Source of the DNA: an uncultured Bacilli bacterium
GTDB lineage: Bacteria > Bacillota_I > Bacilli_A > RFN20 > CAG-826
Direction: 5' to 3'
NCBI GenBank assembly: GCA_944376605.1
Contig: CALWDE010000006.1
Span: forward strand, 62,001 to 126,000
Length of the DNA: 64,000 bases
In this document: piece by piece, positions 17,781 to 26,261 of the stretch
Layout of the letters: every line of letters begins with the position of its first letter
Position numbering within the stretch: the stretch's first letter is position 1
The notes under the pieces: generated by a model
Seen by the model: only the letters and a program-made list of their open reading frames with translations
Told to the model about the DNA's origin: nothing
The model's database searches: none
Translations under genes and position numbers: made by a program

Positions 17781-17978
17781 TTAGAGTTTTTGAACATGCT
17801 CCGCGCGAAGACCGCGGGTGCCTTCTGTCGCTTCGAATTCTACTGACTCGCCTTTTTCGGCTGTCTTGTATGAGTCCATTGCGATAGCGCTGTAATGGAA
17901 GAAGTAATCCTTCCCGTCCTCACCAGTAATAAAGCCAAACCCTTTTTGCTGGTTGAACATCTTGACGGTGCCTTTCAT
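17781..17978 (-). CDS. csp: Cold-shock protein (CspA family)
   Basis: Single-strand nucleic-acid chaperone, 65 residues, one OB-fold cold-shock domain. RNP1 is KGFGFI (about 12-17) and the RNP2 position reads YFFHYSAI instead of the common VFVHFSAI, a modest departure. AAAGG lies 8 nt before the ATG. Monocistronic: a strong terminator follows. Expected to be abundant and possibly cold-induced, but no clear cold box was identified in the 79-bp leader region. Confidence 0.94.
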   Translation of the reverse strand: MKGTVKMFNQQKGFGFITGEDGKDYFFHYSAIAMDSYKTAEKGESVEFEATEGTRGLRAEHVQKL

Positions 17979-18057
17979 CAGACCAACCTTTCTAAGCCAC
18001 TCCTTATGAGATGGCCTGATATGAATATACTCTCAAATTGTTAAAGTGAGGCAATAT

Positions 18058-20814
18058 TTATCTTCCTTCTTCTAAGAAATTTCGCTTCTTTTCTTGCCAA
18101 GACAAAAAACAGTACACAATTAAATAAGCGATAGAAGCAATAAGAAATGGTATTAGTATTGGAAAAATATCAATCTGAAAAGTAGAGATGCCTCCACTAT
18201 AAGAATAAATGGAACGATGAATAAAATATTCCAAAGGAAGAAGAAGCACACTGGAAGGAACACCAGATCCTAATAATAGTAAGAAAAGAGGCATACTTTG
18301 TCCTAACACTTCCTCCTCTCTAGAATAGCCTAGTAAATAAAGCATTCTTCCTTCTCTTCTCCCCTCTTCACTTATCACTTTTGCGGTAGTGAAAAGCAAA
18401 ATAGAAGAGAGAAGAAAGGCGCCTGTGGATAAAAAGAACAAAAAGAAAACCAAAAATGCTTCTGTCTCTTTCAAACTTTCTTTCATGGTTAAAGAGGGAG
18501 AAGAGACTTCAAACTCAGGAAAATTTGCTGCGAAATAATCAAGAAAAGGTTCAAGAGAGTAATCCTCGTCAATTTTTACGGCAATCGCATTGTTTTCGCT
18601 TTCCTCTTTTCCAGTTCCAATTTGGAAAGAAAAGAAATCACTCGTCCAATAAGGATTATGATGAATCGTTAACTCGCCGCCTTTAATAAAACCTGTTACA
18701 AAAAGTTTTACCCTCCGATAAGAATAACGATACTCTTCTCCTTCTTGCACGGTTTGATAGGGATATAAGGCAACAATAGAAGTAGGGGAACCAAGCTGAC
18801 GATATAACTTTTCTCCTAAAACAATCTCTTCTAGTCCTTCCGGTTTTTCTCCTATTAGTGATGTAAAGTCTGCAGAAAATCGCACACCTTTTGCAGGAGG
18901 CAAAAGATAGGATCCAATTGCGCTATTAGAAGGAAGAGAAAGAAAAACAGGATCTTCCAAATGAGAAACAGAAGAAGCAGAGTCTTCCCACAAATCAGCC
19001 TCTGCATCACTTTTTCCAAGGAAAAATGGTTTAACAAAACCCTCTGTGAAAGAAGCAGGAAAAGACATGTAAGAAGGAGAAAACAATCGATAACCCTTCA
19101 CGCCTTCTATTTTGTTAAGTCTATTCAAAAGATAATCTTCTTCCATGCCACCATCTTTATGATAGACACATAGTCGTTTGGCACCATAATCAAGGGTGAA
19201 CTTCCCAAGTTTCTCGGATGGTGGCTCTAAAAGAAAACTTTTATCTAGTTCCTTCTCGCGAAAACTATTTATCGCTTCTTCATATTCTCCTTTTAAATGT
19301 AAATAAGGAACCTTTTCCATAATCCATGGTTCAGAATCGTCTGGTACCTCACTTACAGGAAAACGCATTTTAAATTCCAACATCCATTCATTCCAAAAAG
19401 GATCTAAATGAAGGAAAAAAGGTTCTTCTGCTTCCATAAACGCTCTGACAGATAAAACCTGTTCATCGTGATACTGCCAGCTATCATTTTGCATTCGTAA
19501 ATAAATGAGAAAGGAATTTTCTTTCAGATAATTCCCTAAACTTCTAAAGGTTCGTTGTATCTTTAAGGCATAACATAATTTGCTCATTTCGGAAAAAGGA
19601 AGTGCTAAAACGACCTCTTCCGGTTCTAATATCTTGGGAATCTCTGGATAAAATTTTTGATTTTTAAAATCTGATAACCAGCGGAACTCTTCTACATCAG
19701 ACACATCTAAGTTTGCAAAAACATGAGTTTGCATTTTATTAATAGGAAATATGCATTCTAAAGAGTCTGGAAAATAAGATGGAAAAGAAACTTCATAATG
19801 ATAACCATATCCATCTACTTGATCTTTCATTTTATAAAGAAGAGAAGAAATTTCTCCTTCATTTGCTGCCCTTAAGGAGGCAGATGGTTCCCGAGAAGAT
19901 AAAATAACTTCTCTTTCACCTGTTAGAGAAGAAAGAGAATTTTCAACTTCTTTCCCAAGGTTTTCCGTTAAGTAAAAAGACACACCTAATAAAACAAAAG
20001 ATAGACTCATAAGAGAAGAAAACAAAAAGGATCGAAACTTCTTTGTCTTAAGTAATTGAAGAGCGTGACGAATCAAAGGCCAAGAAGAAAGATTTTTCCT
20101 TCCTTTTTTACTTACTTCCACAGTAAGCAAACCTTCTTCTGAAATTGACTTTTGTTCTTCAAAAATGACTTTCTTATCTATTAGATAGCAAAGTGTCCCT
20201 CCACATGACCTCGCTAATTTTTCATCATGAGTAACAACAAAGACTAAGCAGCGAGAAGAAACTTGATATAAAAGATGCATCATTTCTTGGCTTTTCTTGT
20301 TATCTAGTGCCCCAGTAGGCTCATCTGCTAGCAAAATTTCAGGATCATTAATGAGAGCTCTTGCTAAGGAAACGCGAGCCCTCTCTCCCCCGGACAAAGT
20401 ATTTGCAAGTTGTTTTTCTTTTCCTTCTAAACCCACTTCTTTGCATAAGTCCATAGCTCTTTTTTGCAATAGACTTTTATCTTGTTCAATTCCGTACGAA
20501 GGAAAGAGAATATTTTCTAGCACAGTTTCTAAATCAAGTAAGTCATTTTCTTGGTGCAAAAAACCGATATGTTTTAAGCGAAAATCACCTCTTTCTTTTT
20601 CACTCATTGTCTGCGGATTTTGTCCAACTATTCGGACATTCCCTTGATATGTAACATCAAGCATAGAAAAAAGGGATAACAAAGTGCTCTTTCCTGAACC
20701 GCTCTCACCAAGCAATAGATAAAGGCCTTTTCTCGGCAAAGTGAAAGAAGCATTTTCAAATAGAGTTCTTTTAGGGAACGTTTTTGTTAACTCCCGTACT
20801 TCAATCATATTCAT
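18058..20814 (-). CDS. Fused ABC ATPase-FtsX-type permease with large extracellular domain
   Basis: Second of two tandem fused half-transporters. The start is the ATG at 20814, overlapping the upstream stop as ATGA; the frame is open for nearly 100 further codons but that part overlaps the neighbour's coding sequence. 918 residues: ATPase (about 1-220: Walker A LGESGSGKST, signature LSGGERARVSLARAL, Walker B ILLADEP), one membrane helix near 250, a roughly 500-residue outer domain, then three C-terminal helices. This is MacB-like order but much longer. Likely exports or removes a peptide, antibiotic or lipid; the ligand is unknown. Confidence 0.85.
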   Translation of the reverse strand: MNMIEVRELTKTFPKRTLFENASFTLPRKGLYLLLGESGSGKSTLLSLFSMLDVTYQGNVRIVGQNPQTMSEKERGDFRLKHIGFLHQENDLLDLETVLENILFPSYGIEQDKSLLQKRAMDLCKEVGLEGKEKQLANTLSGGERARVSLARALINDPEILLADEPTGALDNKKSQEMMHLLYQVSSRCLVFVVTHDEKLARSCGGTLCYLIDKKVIFEEQKSISEEGLLTVEVSKKGRKNLSSWPLIRHALQLLKTKKFRSFLFSSLMSLSFVLLGVSFYLTENLGKEVENSLSSLTGEREVILSSREPSASLRAANEGEISSLLYKMKDQVDGYGYHYEVSFPSYFPDSLECIFPINKMQTHVFANLDVSDVEEFRWLSDFKNQKFYPEIPKILEPEEVVLALPFSEMSKLCYALKIQRTFRSLGNYLKENSFLIYLRMQNDSWQYHDEQVLSVRAFMEAEEPFFLHLDPFWNEWMLEFKMRFPVSEVPDDSEPWIMEKVPYLHLKGEYEEAINSFREKELDKSFLLEPPSEKLGKFTLDYGAKRLCVYHKDGGMEEDYLLNRLNKIEGVKGYRLFSPSYMSFPASFTEGFVKPFFLGKSDAEADLWEDSASSVSHLEDPVFLSLPSNSAIGSYLLPPAKGVRFSADFTSLIGEKPEGLEEIVLGEKLYRQLGSPTSIVALYPYQTVQEGEEYRYSYRRVKLFVTGFIKGGELTIHHNPYWTSDFFSFQIGTGKEESENNAIAVKIDEDYSLEPFLDYFAANFPEFEVSSPSLTMKESLKETEAFLVFFLFFLSTGAFLLSSILLFTTAKVISEEGRREGRMLYLLGYSREEEVLGQSMPLFLLLLGSGVPSSVLLLPLEYFIHRSIYSYSGGISTFQIDIFPILIPFLIASIAYLIVYCFLSWQEKKRNFLEEGR

Positions 20815-22829
20815 TCTTCTCTTAACTCCTCTGTAAGATTTCTTCGTAAAGCAATGGAAAGAGGGAAATAGGCTCCTATTACAGGAAGAAAAAGTGATAA
20901 GAGGAAAACAAGAAGTGGCAACAAATATGGAACACCAAGAAAACTTGTAAAAGGAACGGACATTAAGGAAGCAATCCCAACCTCTTTTTCCAAGAAGAAA
21001 GAAAGTAAATAAGAAAAAGGTAAGGCAGTAATTAGAGATATCATGCCTGCTAGCAGAGAGGCAAAAATCCCGGAAGATGCATAAAGAAAAAATAAAGAAA
21101 ATTCGCACGCACCTTCCCCGTATAAAATCGCTGCCTCTTTTCTTTTTCTTAAAAAGGCTGCAAGAAGTAGAGTTGCAACGATAAAAATAGTCGCGCCAAT
21201 TTCAATTCCAAGAAACGGCATACATAAAGAAGAAAATGAAGCTGTTAATTGAGAAAAACCATTCGCAATTTCTTCACTTTGAGAGCTAATAACTAAAGAG
21301 CCATCTTGATAGGATAACTCCCGCAATCTATCTCGGTTTTTCTCTTCCGCAGCATATAAATACCAAGAATAGGAATGATAAGGGGAGTCACTAGGAAGCT
21401 CATTTAAATAGGAAATGACATTAAGATTCATCTGCTTTTGTGCAGAAAGATGCGGAAGAGATACATTTTCTAAATAACGATAAAAGGCGTCATAAGAATA
21501 GTAAGCACGAGGAGTTGATAGAAAAGAAAATTCTTTGATAATTGCCGCTACTTGAAAGCGATGAGCAAAAACAATGTCTTCATAGATTTCTTGTTCTTTT
21601 ATGGATACTTTCACCGTTACATCAATTCTTGCTTCAAAGGGTTCAACAGGCAAAATCTCCGCAAATTCCTCATTAATAATTAAATAATCGAATGTTTCTC
21701 CTTTTGGCGCTTCCCCTTGCTTCACCAAAGAGAGATATCCATCTTGAAGTGACATATCAAAAACAGGATAAAAATCAGCACCTTGAATTGGATAGCCGTT
21801 TACTTTAAAAGCAGTGTTTACTGGAAAGAAATAAGAAAGATTTGGATACACTGCAATTTCTTCTCCTACGTAACGAGAAACCTCCTTTTTTGCAGGACGT
21901 TCACTTTGAATTAAAGATAAAGGACTTTCCGATAAAGAAACACTTACCTCACGAGATATCGTAGCTATAGAGGATAAAAGAATATTCTTACTTTCTTCTT
22001 CTAAAATATTTGTCGAAGAAGTTTGGAAAGAGACAGTAAGAATTAAGGATAAATAAGCCACACTGCTTGCTAACATGGTTGCCCAAAAAGTGGAATTTCT
22101 CATTCTTTTTCCGTGAAGCAAAGAAAAAATCCAAGAGCGGTTTTCCTTTCTTTCTTCCCTTTGCTCTTTTTTAAAAATAGGCGAAAAATCTGCTCTTTTC
22201 TCTTCTAGATAATAAATACCATCTGCATATTCATTAGCAAAATCAACATTATGAGTAACAAAAAGAACAAGTGCCTCTTTTGAGACTCTTTTTAACTCTT
22301 CCATAACAAGTTTTGCGTTCTCTTTATCAAGAGAACCAGTCGGTTCATCAGCAAATATTACTTTAGGTTTTTTAACTAAAGCACGAATTAGACTAACTCT
22401 TGCTTTTTCTCCTCCAGACAAAATCGACACACACTTCTCTTTTACTTCGATAAGCCCAAACTGTTTCAAATAGGAATCCACAAAGTTTTGAATATCATTT
22501 TCGGAATATCCAAGCATTCGTAAAGGCAAGGCACAATTTGTAAAAACGCTCTCCTCATCAAGCAAATTGTGGTTTTGATATAGAAAAGAAAAATCGTTTA
22601 ACCGAATAGAGGTCAATTCCTTTCTTTTTAGAGAAGTAAGTGTTTTGTCTTGATAAATTACTTCTCCTGCATTTGGCTTTAAATTGCCTGCAAGAATCGA
22701 TAAAAGAGTGCTCTTACCTGAACCACTTTTTCCAAGTAAAGCAATAAGACCTTTATCTCCAAAATCGACACTAAGATCATCGAAAACTGTTTCTTTCCCA
22801 AAAGAATGACTTAAATGAACTGCCTTCAA
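20811..22829 (-). CDS. Fused ABC ATPase-FtsX-type permease (MacB-like)
   Basis: 672 residues: ATPase domain (about 1-215; Walker A LGKSGSGKST, signature LSGGEKARVSLIRAL, Walker B VIFADEP), a helix near 245-265, an extracellular domain of roughly 270 residues, and three C-terminal helices. Same layout as the next gene, to which it is coupled by ATGA, so the two likely form a heterodimer. The start codon is TTG at 22829, well supported by AGGAGG 5 nt upstream. Related fused exporters act in resistance to antimicrobial peptides or in virulence export. Confidence 0.88.
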   Translation of the reverse strand: MKAVHLSHSFGKETVFDDLSVDFGDKGLIALLGKSGSGKSTLLSILAGNLKPNAGEVIYQDKTLTSLKRKELTSIRLNDFSFLYQNHNLLDEESVFTNCALPLRMLGYSENDIQNFVDSYLKQFGLIEVKEKCVSILSGGEKARVSLIRALVKKPKVIFADEPTGSLDKENAKLVMEELKRVSKEALVLFVTHNVDFANEYADGIYYLEEKRADFSPIFKKEQREERKENRSWIFSLLHGKRMRNSTFWATMLASSVAYLSLILTVSFQTSSTNILEEESKNILLSSIATISREVSVSLSESPLSLIQSERPAKKEVSRYVGEEIAVYPNLSYFFPVNTAFKVNGYPIQGADFYPVFDMSLQDGYLSLVKQGEAPKGETFDYLIINEEFAEILPVEPFEARIDVTVKVSIKEQEIYEDIVFAHRFQVAAIIKEFSFLSTPRAYYSYDAFYRYLENVSLPHLSAQKQMNLNVISYLNELPSDSPYHSYSWYLYAAEEKNRDRLRELSYQDGSLVISSQSEEIANGFSQLTASFSSLCMPFLGIEIGATIFIVATLLLAAFLRKRKEAAILYGEGACEFSLFFLYASSGIFASLLAGMISLITALPFSYLLSFFLEKEVGIASLMSVPFTSFLGVPYLLPLLVFLLSLFLPVIGAYFPLSIALRRNLTEELREE

Positions 22830-22864
22830 AATGTCCTCCTAAATAGATATAGGAGGGTAAAAAG

Positions 22865-23095
22865 CTATTCGGCCATTTTTTCCAATGATAAATCAATTAA
22901 ATGATTGGGATGGTCAATCACTTTACGAATTTTTTGATTGAAAAAATAACGCGGCATCATGATATACGCTCCACATCCGAGGCAACGAATCTTAACGTCA
23001 CTTCCAACCATTACGATTTGAAAACGTTTTGTGCGCCCTTTACAAGGATGCGGACGCTTCATTTCCACAATATCATAAAGCTTATATTCATCCAT
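22865..23095 (-). CDS. DUF951 family protein (YyzM-like)
   Basis: 76 residues. Shows the DUF951 pattern: DIVEMKRPHPCKG, then DVKIRCLGCGAYIMMPR. Three cysteines could bind a metal. Widespread small protein of Firmicutes, function not established. Its ATG overlaps the fhs stop (TAAATG), so it is co-transcribed with the folate gene. Confidence 0.88.
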   Translation of the reverse strand: MDEYKLYDIVEMKRPHPCKGRTKRFQIVMVGSDVKIRCLGCGAYIMMPRYFFNQKIRKVIDHPNHLIDLSLEKMAE

Positions 23096-24709
23096 TTATT
23101 CATCTTCCATTTTAATAGCGGCAGGTACTTTCGGAAGTCCTGGCATAGTTACAATACCTTTTAAAAGAGGAACCACAAGTCCTGCCCCTTCATAAAGGCG
23201 AACATCACGAACATAAATGGTATGCCCGTCAGGAGCATTTAATAGTTTTGGGTCATCTGTAAAACTGTTTGGTGTTTTTGCCATACAAATAGGTAATTTT
23301 CGGAATCCCCTATTTTCTAAATTTTGAAGTTCTGTTTCAGCTTTTGGAGAATATTCCACATTGCAGCGATAAATCTCATTGGCAATCAAAGAAATTTTGT
23401 CTTTAAGAGAGGTATTCTCATCATTTTGATATAAAGGATGATAAGAAGAGGGGTTACTCTTTAAAGTATCTAAAAGAGTATTTGCCAAAGCTACAGCACC
23501 TTCTCCTCCTTTTTGATACCCTTCCATATACGCATAAGGGACTTTCTTTTCTCTCGCCCAAGCTTCAAAAACTTCTCTCTCCTCTTGATAATCGTTATCA
23601 AAATGATTGAGAGATACAATCACAGGAACGCCATATTTTCTAAGATTTTCATAGTGACGTTCTAAATTTGCTAAACCGCGTTTGGTAGCCTCAACATTTT
23701 TTTCTGTTAAGGCATCATAAGTAGCGCCACCATGAAGTTTTAACGCTTTTATTGTGCCCACTAAGATGACTGCATCAGGATGAAGCTCACCGGTAGGAGA
23801 AACAATATCAAAGAATTTTTCTGCTCCTAAATCAGCACCAAAACCTGCTTCTGTAATAACAACTGGGGCAAGTTTTAATGCTAATCTTGTCGCAATAAGT
23901 GAATTTGCACCATGGGCAATATTCGCAAAAGGACCACCATGAATCAGTACAGGATTCCCTTCTTGTGTGGCAACTAAATTAGGCAACAGAGCATCTTCTA
24001 ATAAAGACATTAAAGCCTTCGTGATTTTTAAGTCTTTCACGTGTACGAAACGGTTTGAAGTATCATAAGCAACAGCGATATTTTCTAAACGCCTCTGAAA
24101 ATCTTCGCGGTTTTTTGCTAAGCACAAAATTGCCATTAGTTCGGAAGCGACAGTAATAACAAATTCTTCTTTTCTTGGAACACCAATTTTATCGCCTAAA
24201 GCAATTTCAACTTGTCTTAACGCGCGGTCATTCATATCTAACGCGCGATGCCAAAGAACGCGACTAGGATCAATCTGTAATTCATTGCCTTGAAAAATAT
24301 GATTATCAATCACAGCGGAAATTAAATTATTTGCTGCCGTTAAAGCGTGAATATCGCCAGTAAAGTGCAAATTAATCTTATCGCTTGGTTCAATGGTTGC
24401 TTTTCCAGAACCTGTTGCTCCCCCTTTTACTCCAAAAACAGGACCAATCGCTGGTTCTCTTAAACAAAGTAATGCTTTTTGATGAATTCTTCCCATTCCT
24501 TCCGCTAAAGAAATAGATGTTAATGTTTTTCCTTCGCCAAATTTTGTGGGAGTCATGGCAGTTACTAAAACAAGTTTGCCGTCTTCTCCCTCCTGATGAG
24601 AAGAAACAAAGGAAGACGAAATCTTTCCGATATTATACGGATAAGGAAGAATGTCTTCTTCTGGGATGCCGATTTGTGCGGCAATATCATAAATAGGTAG
24701 TCTTGGCAT
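23096..24709 (-). CDS. fhs: Formate--tetrahydrofolate ligase
   Basis: Makes 10-formyl-tetrahydrofolate from formate, THF and ATP, feeding purine and fMet-tRNA synthesis. The nucleotide loop TPTKFGEGKT lies at about residues 52-61, followed by the family blocks REPAIGPVFGVKGGATGSGKA, NLHFTGDIHA and GGPFANIAHGANS. 537 residues against about 556 in most Firmicutes, with no missing core block visible. AAGG just before the ATG. Sits after tcdA and before the DUF951 gene. Confidence 0.95.
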   Translation of the reverse strand: MPRLPIYDIAAQIGIPEEDILPYPYNIGKISSSFVSSHQEGEDGKLVLVTAMTPTKFGEGKTLTSISLAEGMGRIHQKALLCLREPAIGPVFGVKGGATGSGKATIEPSDKINLHFTGDIHALTAANNLISAVIDNHIFQGNELQIDPSRVLWHRALDMNDRALRQVEIALGDKIGVPRKEEFVITVASELMAILCLAKNREDFQRRLENIAVAYDTSNRFVHVKDLKITKALMSLLEDALLPNLVATQEGNPVLIHGGPFANIAHGANSLIATRLALKLAPVVITEAGFGADLGAEKFFDIVSPTGELHPDAVILVGTIKALKLHGGATYDALTEKNVEATKRGLANLERHYENLRKYGVPVIVSLNHFDNDYQEEREVFEAWAREKKVPYAYMEGYQKGGEGAVALANTLLDTLKSNPSSYHPLYQNDENTSLKDKISLIANEIYRCNVEYSPKAETELQNLENRGFRKLPICMAKTPNSFTDDPKLLNAPDGHTIYVRDVRLYEGAGLVVPLLKGIVTMPGLPKVPAAIKMEDE

Positions 24710-24721
24710 GCCTTAGTATAC

Positions 24722-25420
24722 TCACACTCTGGAAGATGTGAGATAACTAACTGCTAAAGAAGCGAGCAACAATCCTGCGGCAGAAGGCACCATCATGGCA
24801 GAACCAAGTTCTAAATGAGTCTCACAAAGTGGTTCTTTACTATACACAGCAGTAAACTGTGACAAATCAAAACCAAGTTCTCTCGCTCTTTTGCGGAGTT
24901 TTTTGCCCAACGCATCTCCTCCAGTTTTATCGAGTGTAGCATAAGAAACAAGGGAGGGATTCATTCTTCTTGCCATACCAAGCGACAAGAAAAGAGGAAT
25001 GTTTTCTCTTATAGCAAATTCCATAAGGCCTAATTTCGCTTCTAAATCATCAATGGCATCAATAAGTAAATCAAAATGCTCACTGGCAAAAGAGAAAGAA
25101 TCGCCAGTTAAACGGAGAAAGTGAGGAATAACTTGCACATCATCACGAATGGCAGCAATACGCGCTTTTGCTACATCAACTTTCTTTTTTCCAATATCGT
25201 TAGCAGTAAAAAGTATCTGCCGATTTAAATTAGACTCTTCCACAACGTCATAATCAAAAATATGAATTTCCCCAACGCCAGTTCTAGAGAGTGCTTCTAA
25301 AGCAGTCCCTCCTACCCCGCCAACTCCAAAAAGAGCAATTTTGCTTTTTTTCAAGTAAGTAAGAGCTTCCTCACCAAGAAGGGCTTTTGTACGTTTATCA
25401 ATATCACTACTAGTTATCAT
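24722..25420 (-). CDS. tcdA: tRNA threonylcarbamoyladenosine dehydratase TcdA
   Basis: E1-like enzyme that converts t6A37 in tRNA to its cyclic form. 232 residues. Nucleotide-binding glycine loop FGVGGVGGTALEAL (about 31-44), acidic loop DYDVVEESNLNRQILF, and the helix with KVDVAKARI. It overlaps the miaA 3' end by 11 bp. Modifying position 37 of tRNA, it groups functionally with neighbouring miaA and miaB. Confidence 0.88.
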   Translation of the reverse strand: MITSSDIDKRTKALLGEEALTYLKKSKIALFGVGGVGGTALEALSRTGVGEIHIFDYDVVEESNLNRQILFTANDIGKKKVDVAKARIAAIRDDVQVIPHFLRLTGDSFSFASEHFDLLIDAIDDLEAKLGLMEFAIRENIPLFLSLGMARRMNPSLVSYATLDKTGGDALGKKLRKRARELGFDLSQFTAVYSKEPLCETHLELGSAMMVPSAAGLLLASLAVSYLTSSRV

Positions 25421-26261
25421 AAAGAACAGCCTCCTTAAACTGATGGCGGAAAAATGTCATTTGTCGTTTTGCATAATGTCTTGTATCAAGCACGACCTTT
25501 TGAAAGGCCTCTTCGCGTGTAATTTTGCCTTCATAATAAGGAATTAGTTCTTTAACCCCTATGGCTTTAAAGGCAGGAGCATTGCATCCATAAGACGCAA
25601 ACAAAGGAAAAATTTCTTCTTCAATTTTTCTGCCTGCAAAAAGTTTCTTGCAACGCTTTTCAATATTTTCATAGAGTTTCTCACGTTCTATTTGAAGAAG
25701 ATAAATATGAGTATCCGGATAGAATAATTTAGGACCATTAGTAGGAATTAGATCACTTTTTCTTTTTCCGTTTACGAGACAAATTTCAATCGCCCTTAGG
25801 GTGCGAACGCGGTTATTCGGATGAATTTTCTTTGCTTCTAAAGGATCTAATTTCTCTAATTCTTCATGAAGCGCCTCATTGCTAAGAGACAAATATCTTT
25901 GCAAATCCACATTATTAGTTTCATTTTTGAGCTGATAGTCGTACAGAGCAGCACGTAAATACAAACCGCTTCCCCCAACAAGAAGCGGCGTTTTTCCACG
26001 CGCTAAAATATCTTCAATTACGGCTCTGGCGTCTTTCTGATATTGATAAATATCATAAGATTTAGCAGGGTCTAAGAAGGAATAGAGATGGTGAGGAACA
26101 ACTGCTTTTTCTTCTTCCGATGGCGCGCATGACATCCATTCAATCTTTTGATAAACCTGTAAGGCATCCGCGTTAATAATTTCCGCGTTGTTCTTTTTTG
26201 CTAAAGATAAAGAAATCGAAGTTTTGCCAGAAGCAGTTGGACCAATTAAAGCATGAATCAT
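25410..26261 (-). CDS. miaA: tRNA dimethylallyltransferase
   Basis: Transfers an isopentenyl group to A37 of tRNAs reading UNN codons; its product is the substrate of MiaB encoded next to it. P-loop GPTASGKTS at residues 7-15, INADALQVYQ, the LLVGGSGLYLRA block, NNRVRTLRAIEI and the C-terminal DTRHYAKRQMTFFR. 283 residues, slightly short for the family but complete. Start overlaps the miaB stop by 4 bp. Confidence 0.95.
   Translation of the reverse strand: MIHALIGPTASGKTSISLSLAKKNNAEIINADALQVYQKIEWMSCAPSEEEKAVVPHHLYSFLDPAKSYDIYQYQKDARAVIEDILARGKTPLLVGGSGLYLRAALYDYQLKNETNNVDLQRYLSLSNEALHEELEKLDPLEAKKIHPNNRVRTLRAIEICLVNGKRKSDLIPTNGPKLFYPDTHIYLLQIEREKLYENIEKRCKKLFAGRKIEEEIFPLFASYGCNAPAFKAIGVKELIPYYEGKITREEAFQKVVLDTRHYAKRQMTFFRHQFKEAVLYDN

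Noticed and set aside
20815-21108. N-terminal extension of the large ABC fusion protein
   Set aside because: The open frame overlaps the upstream gene's coding sequence, has no ribosome site and no family similarity; the ATGA-coupled start at 20814 is preferred.
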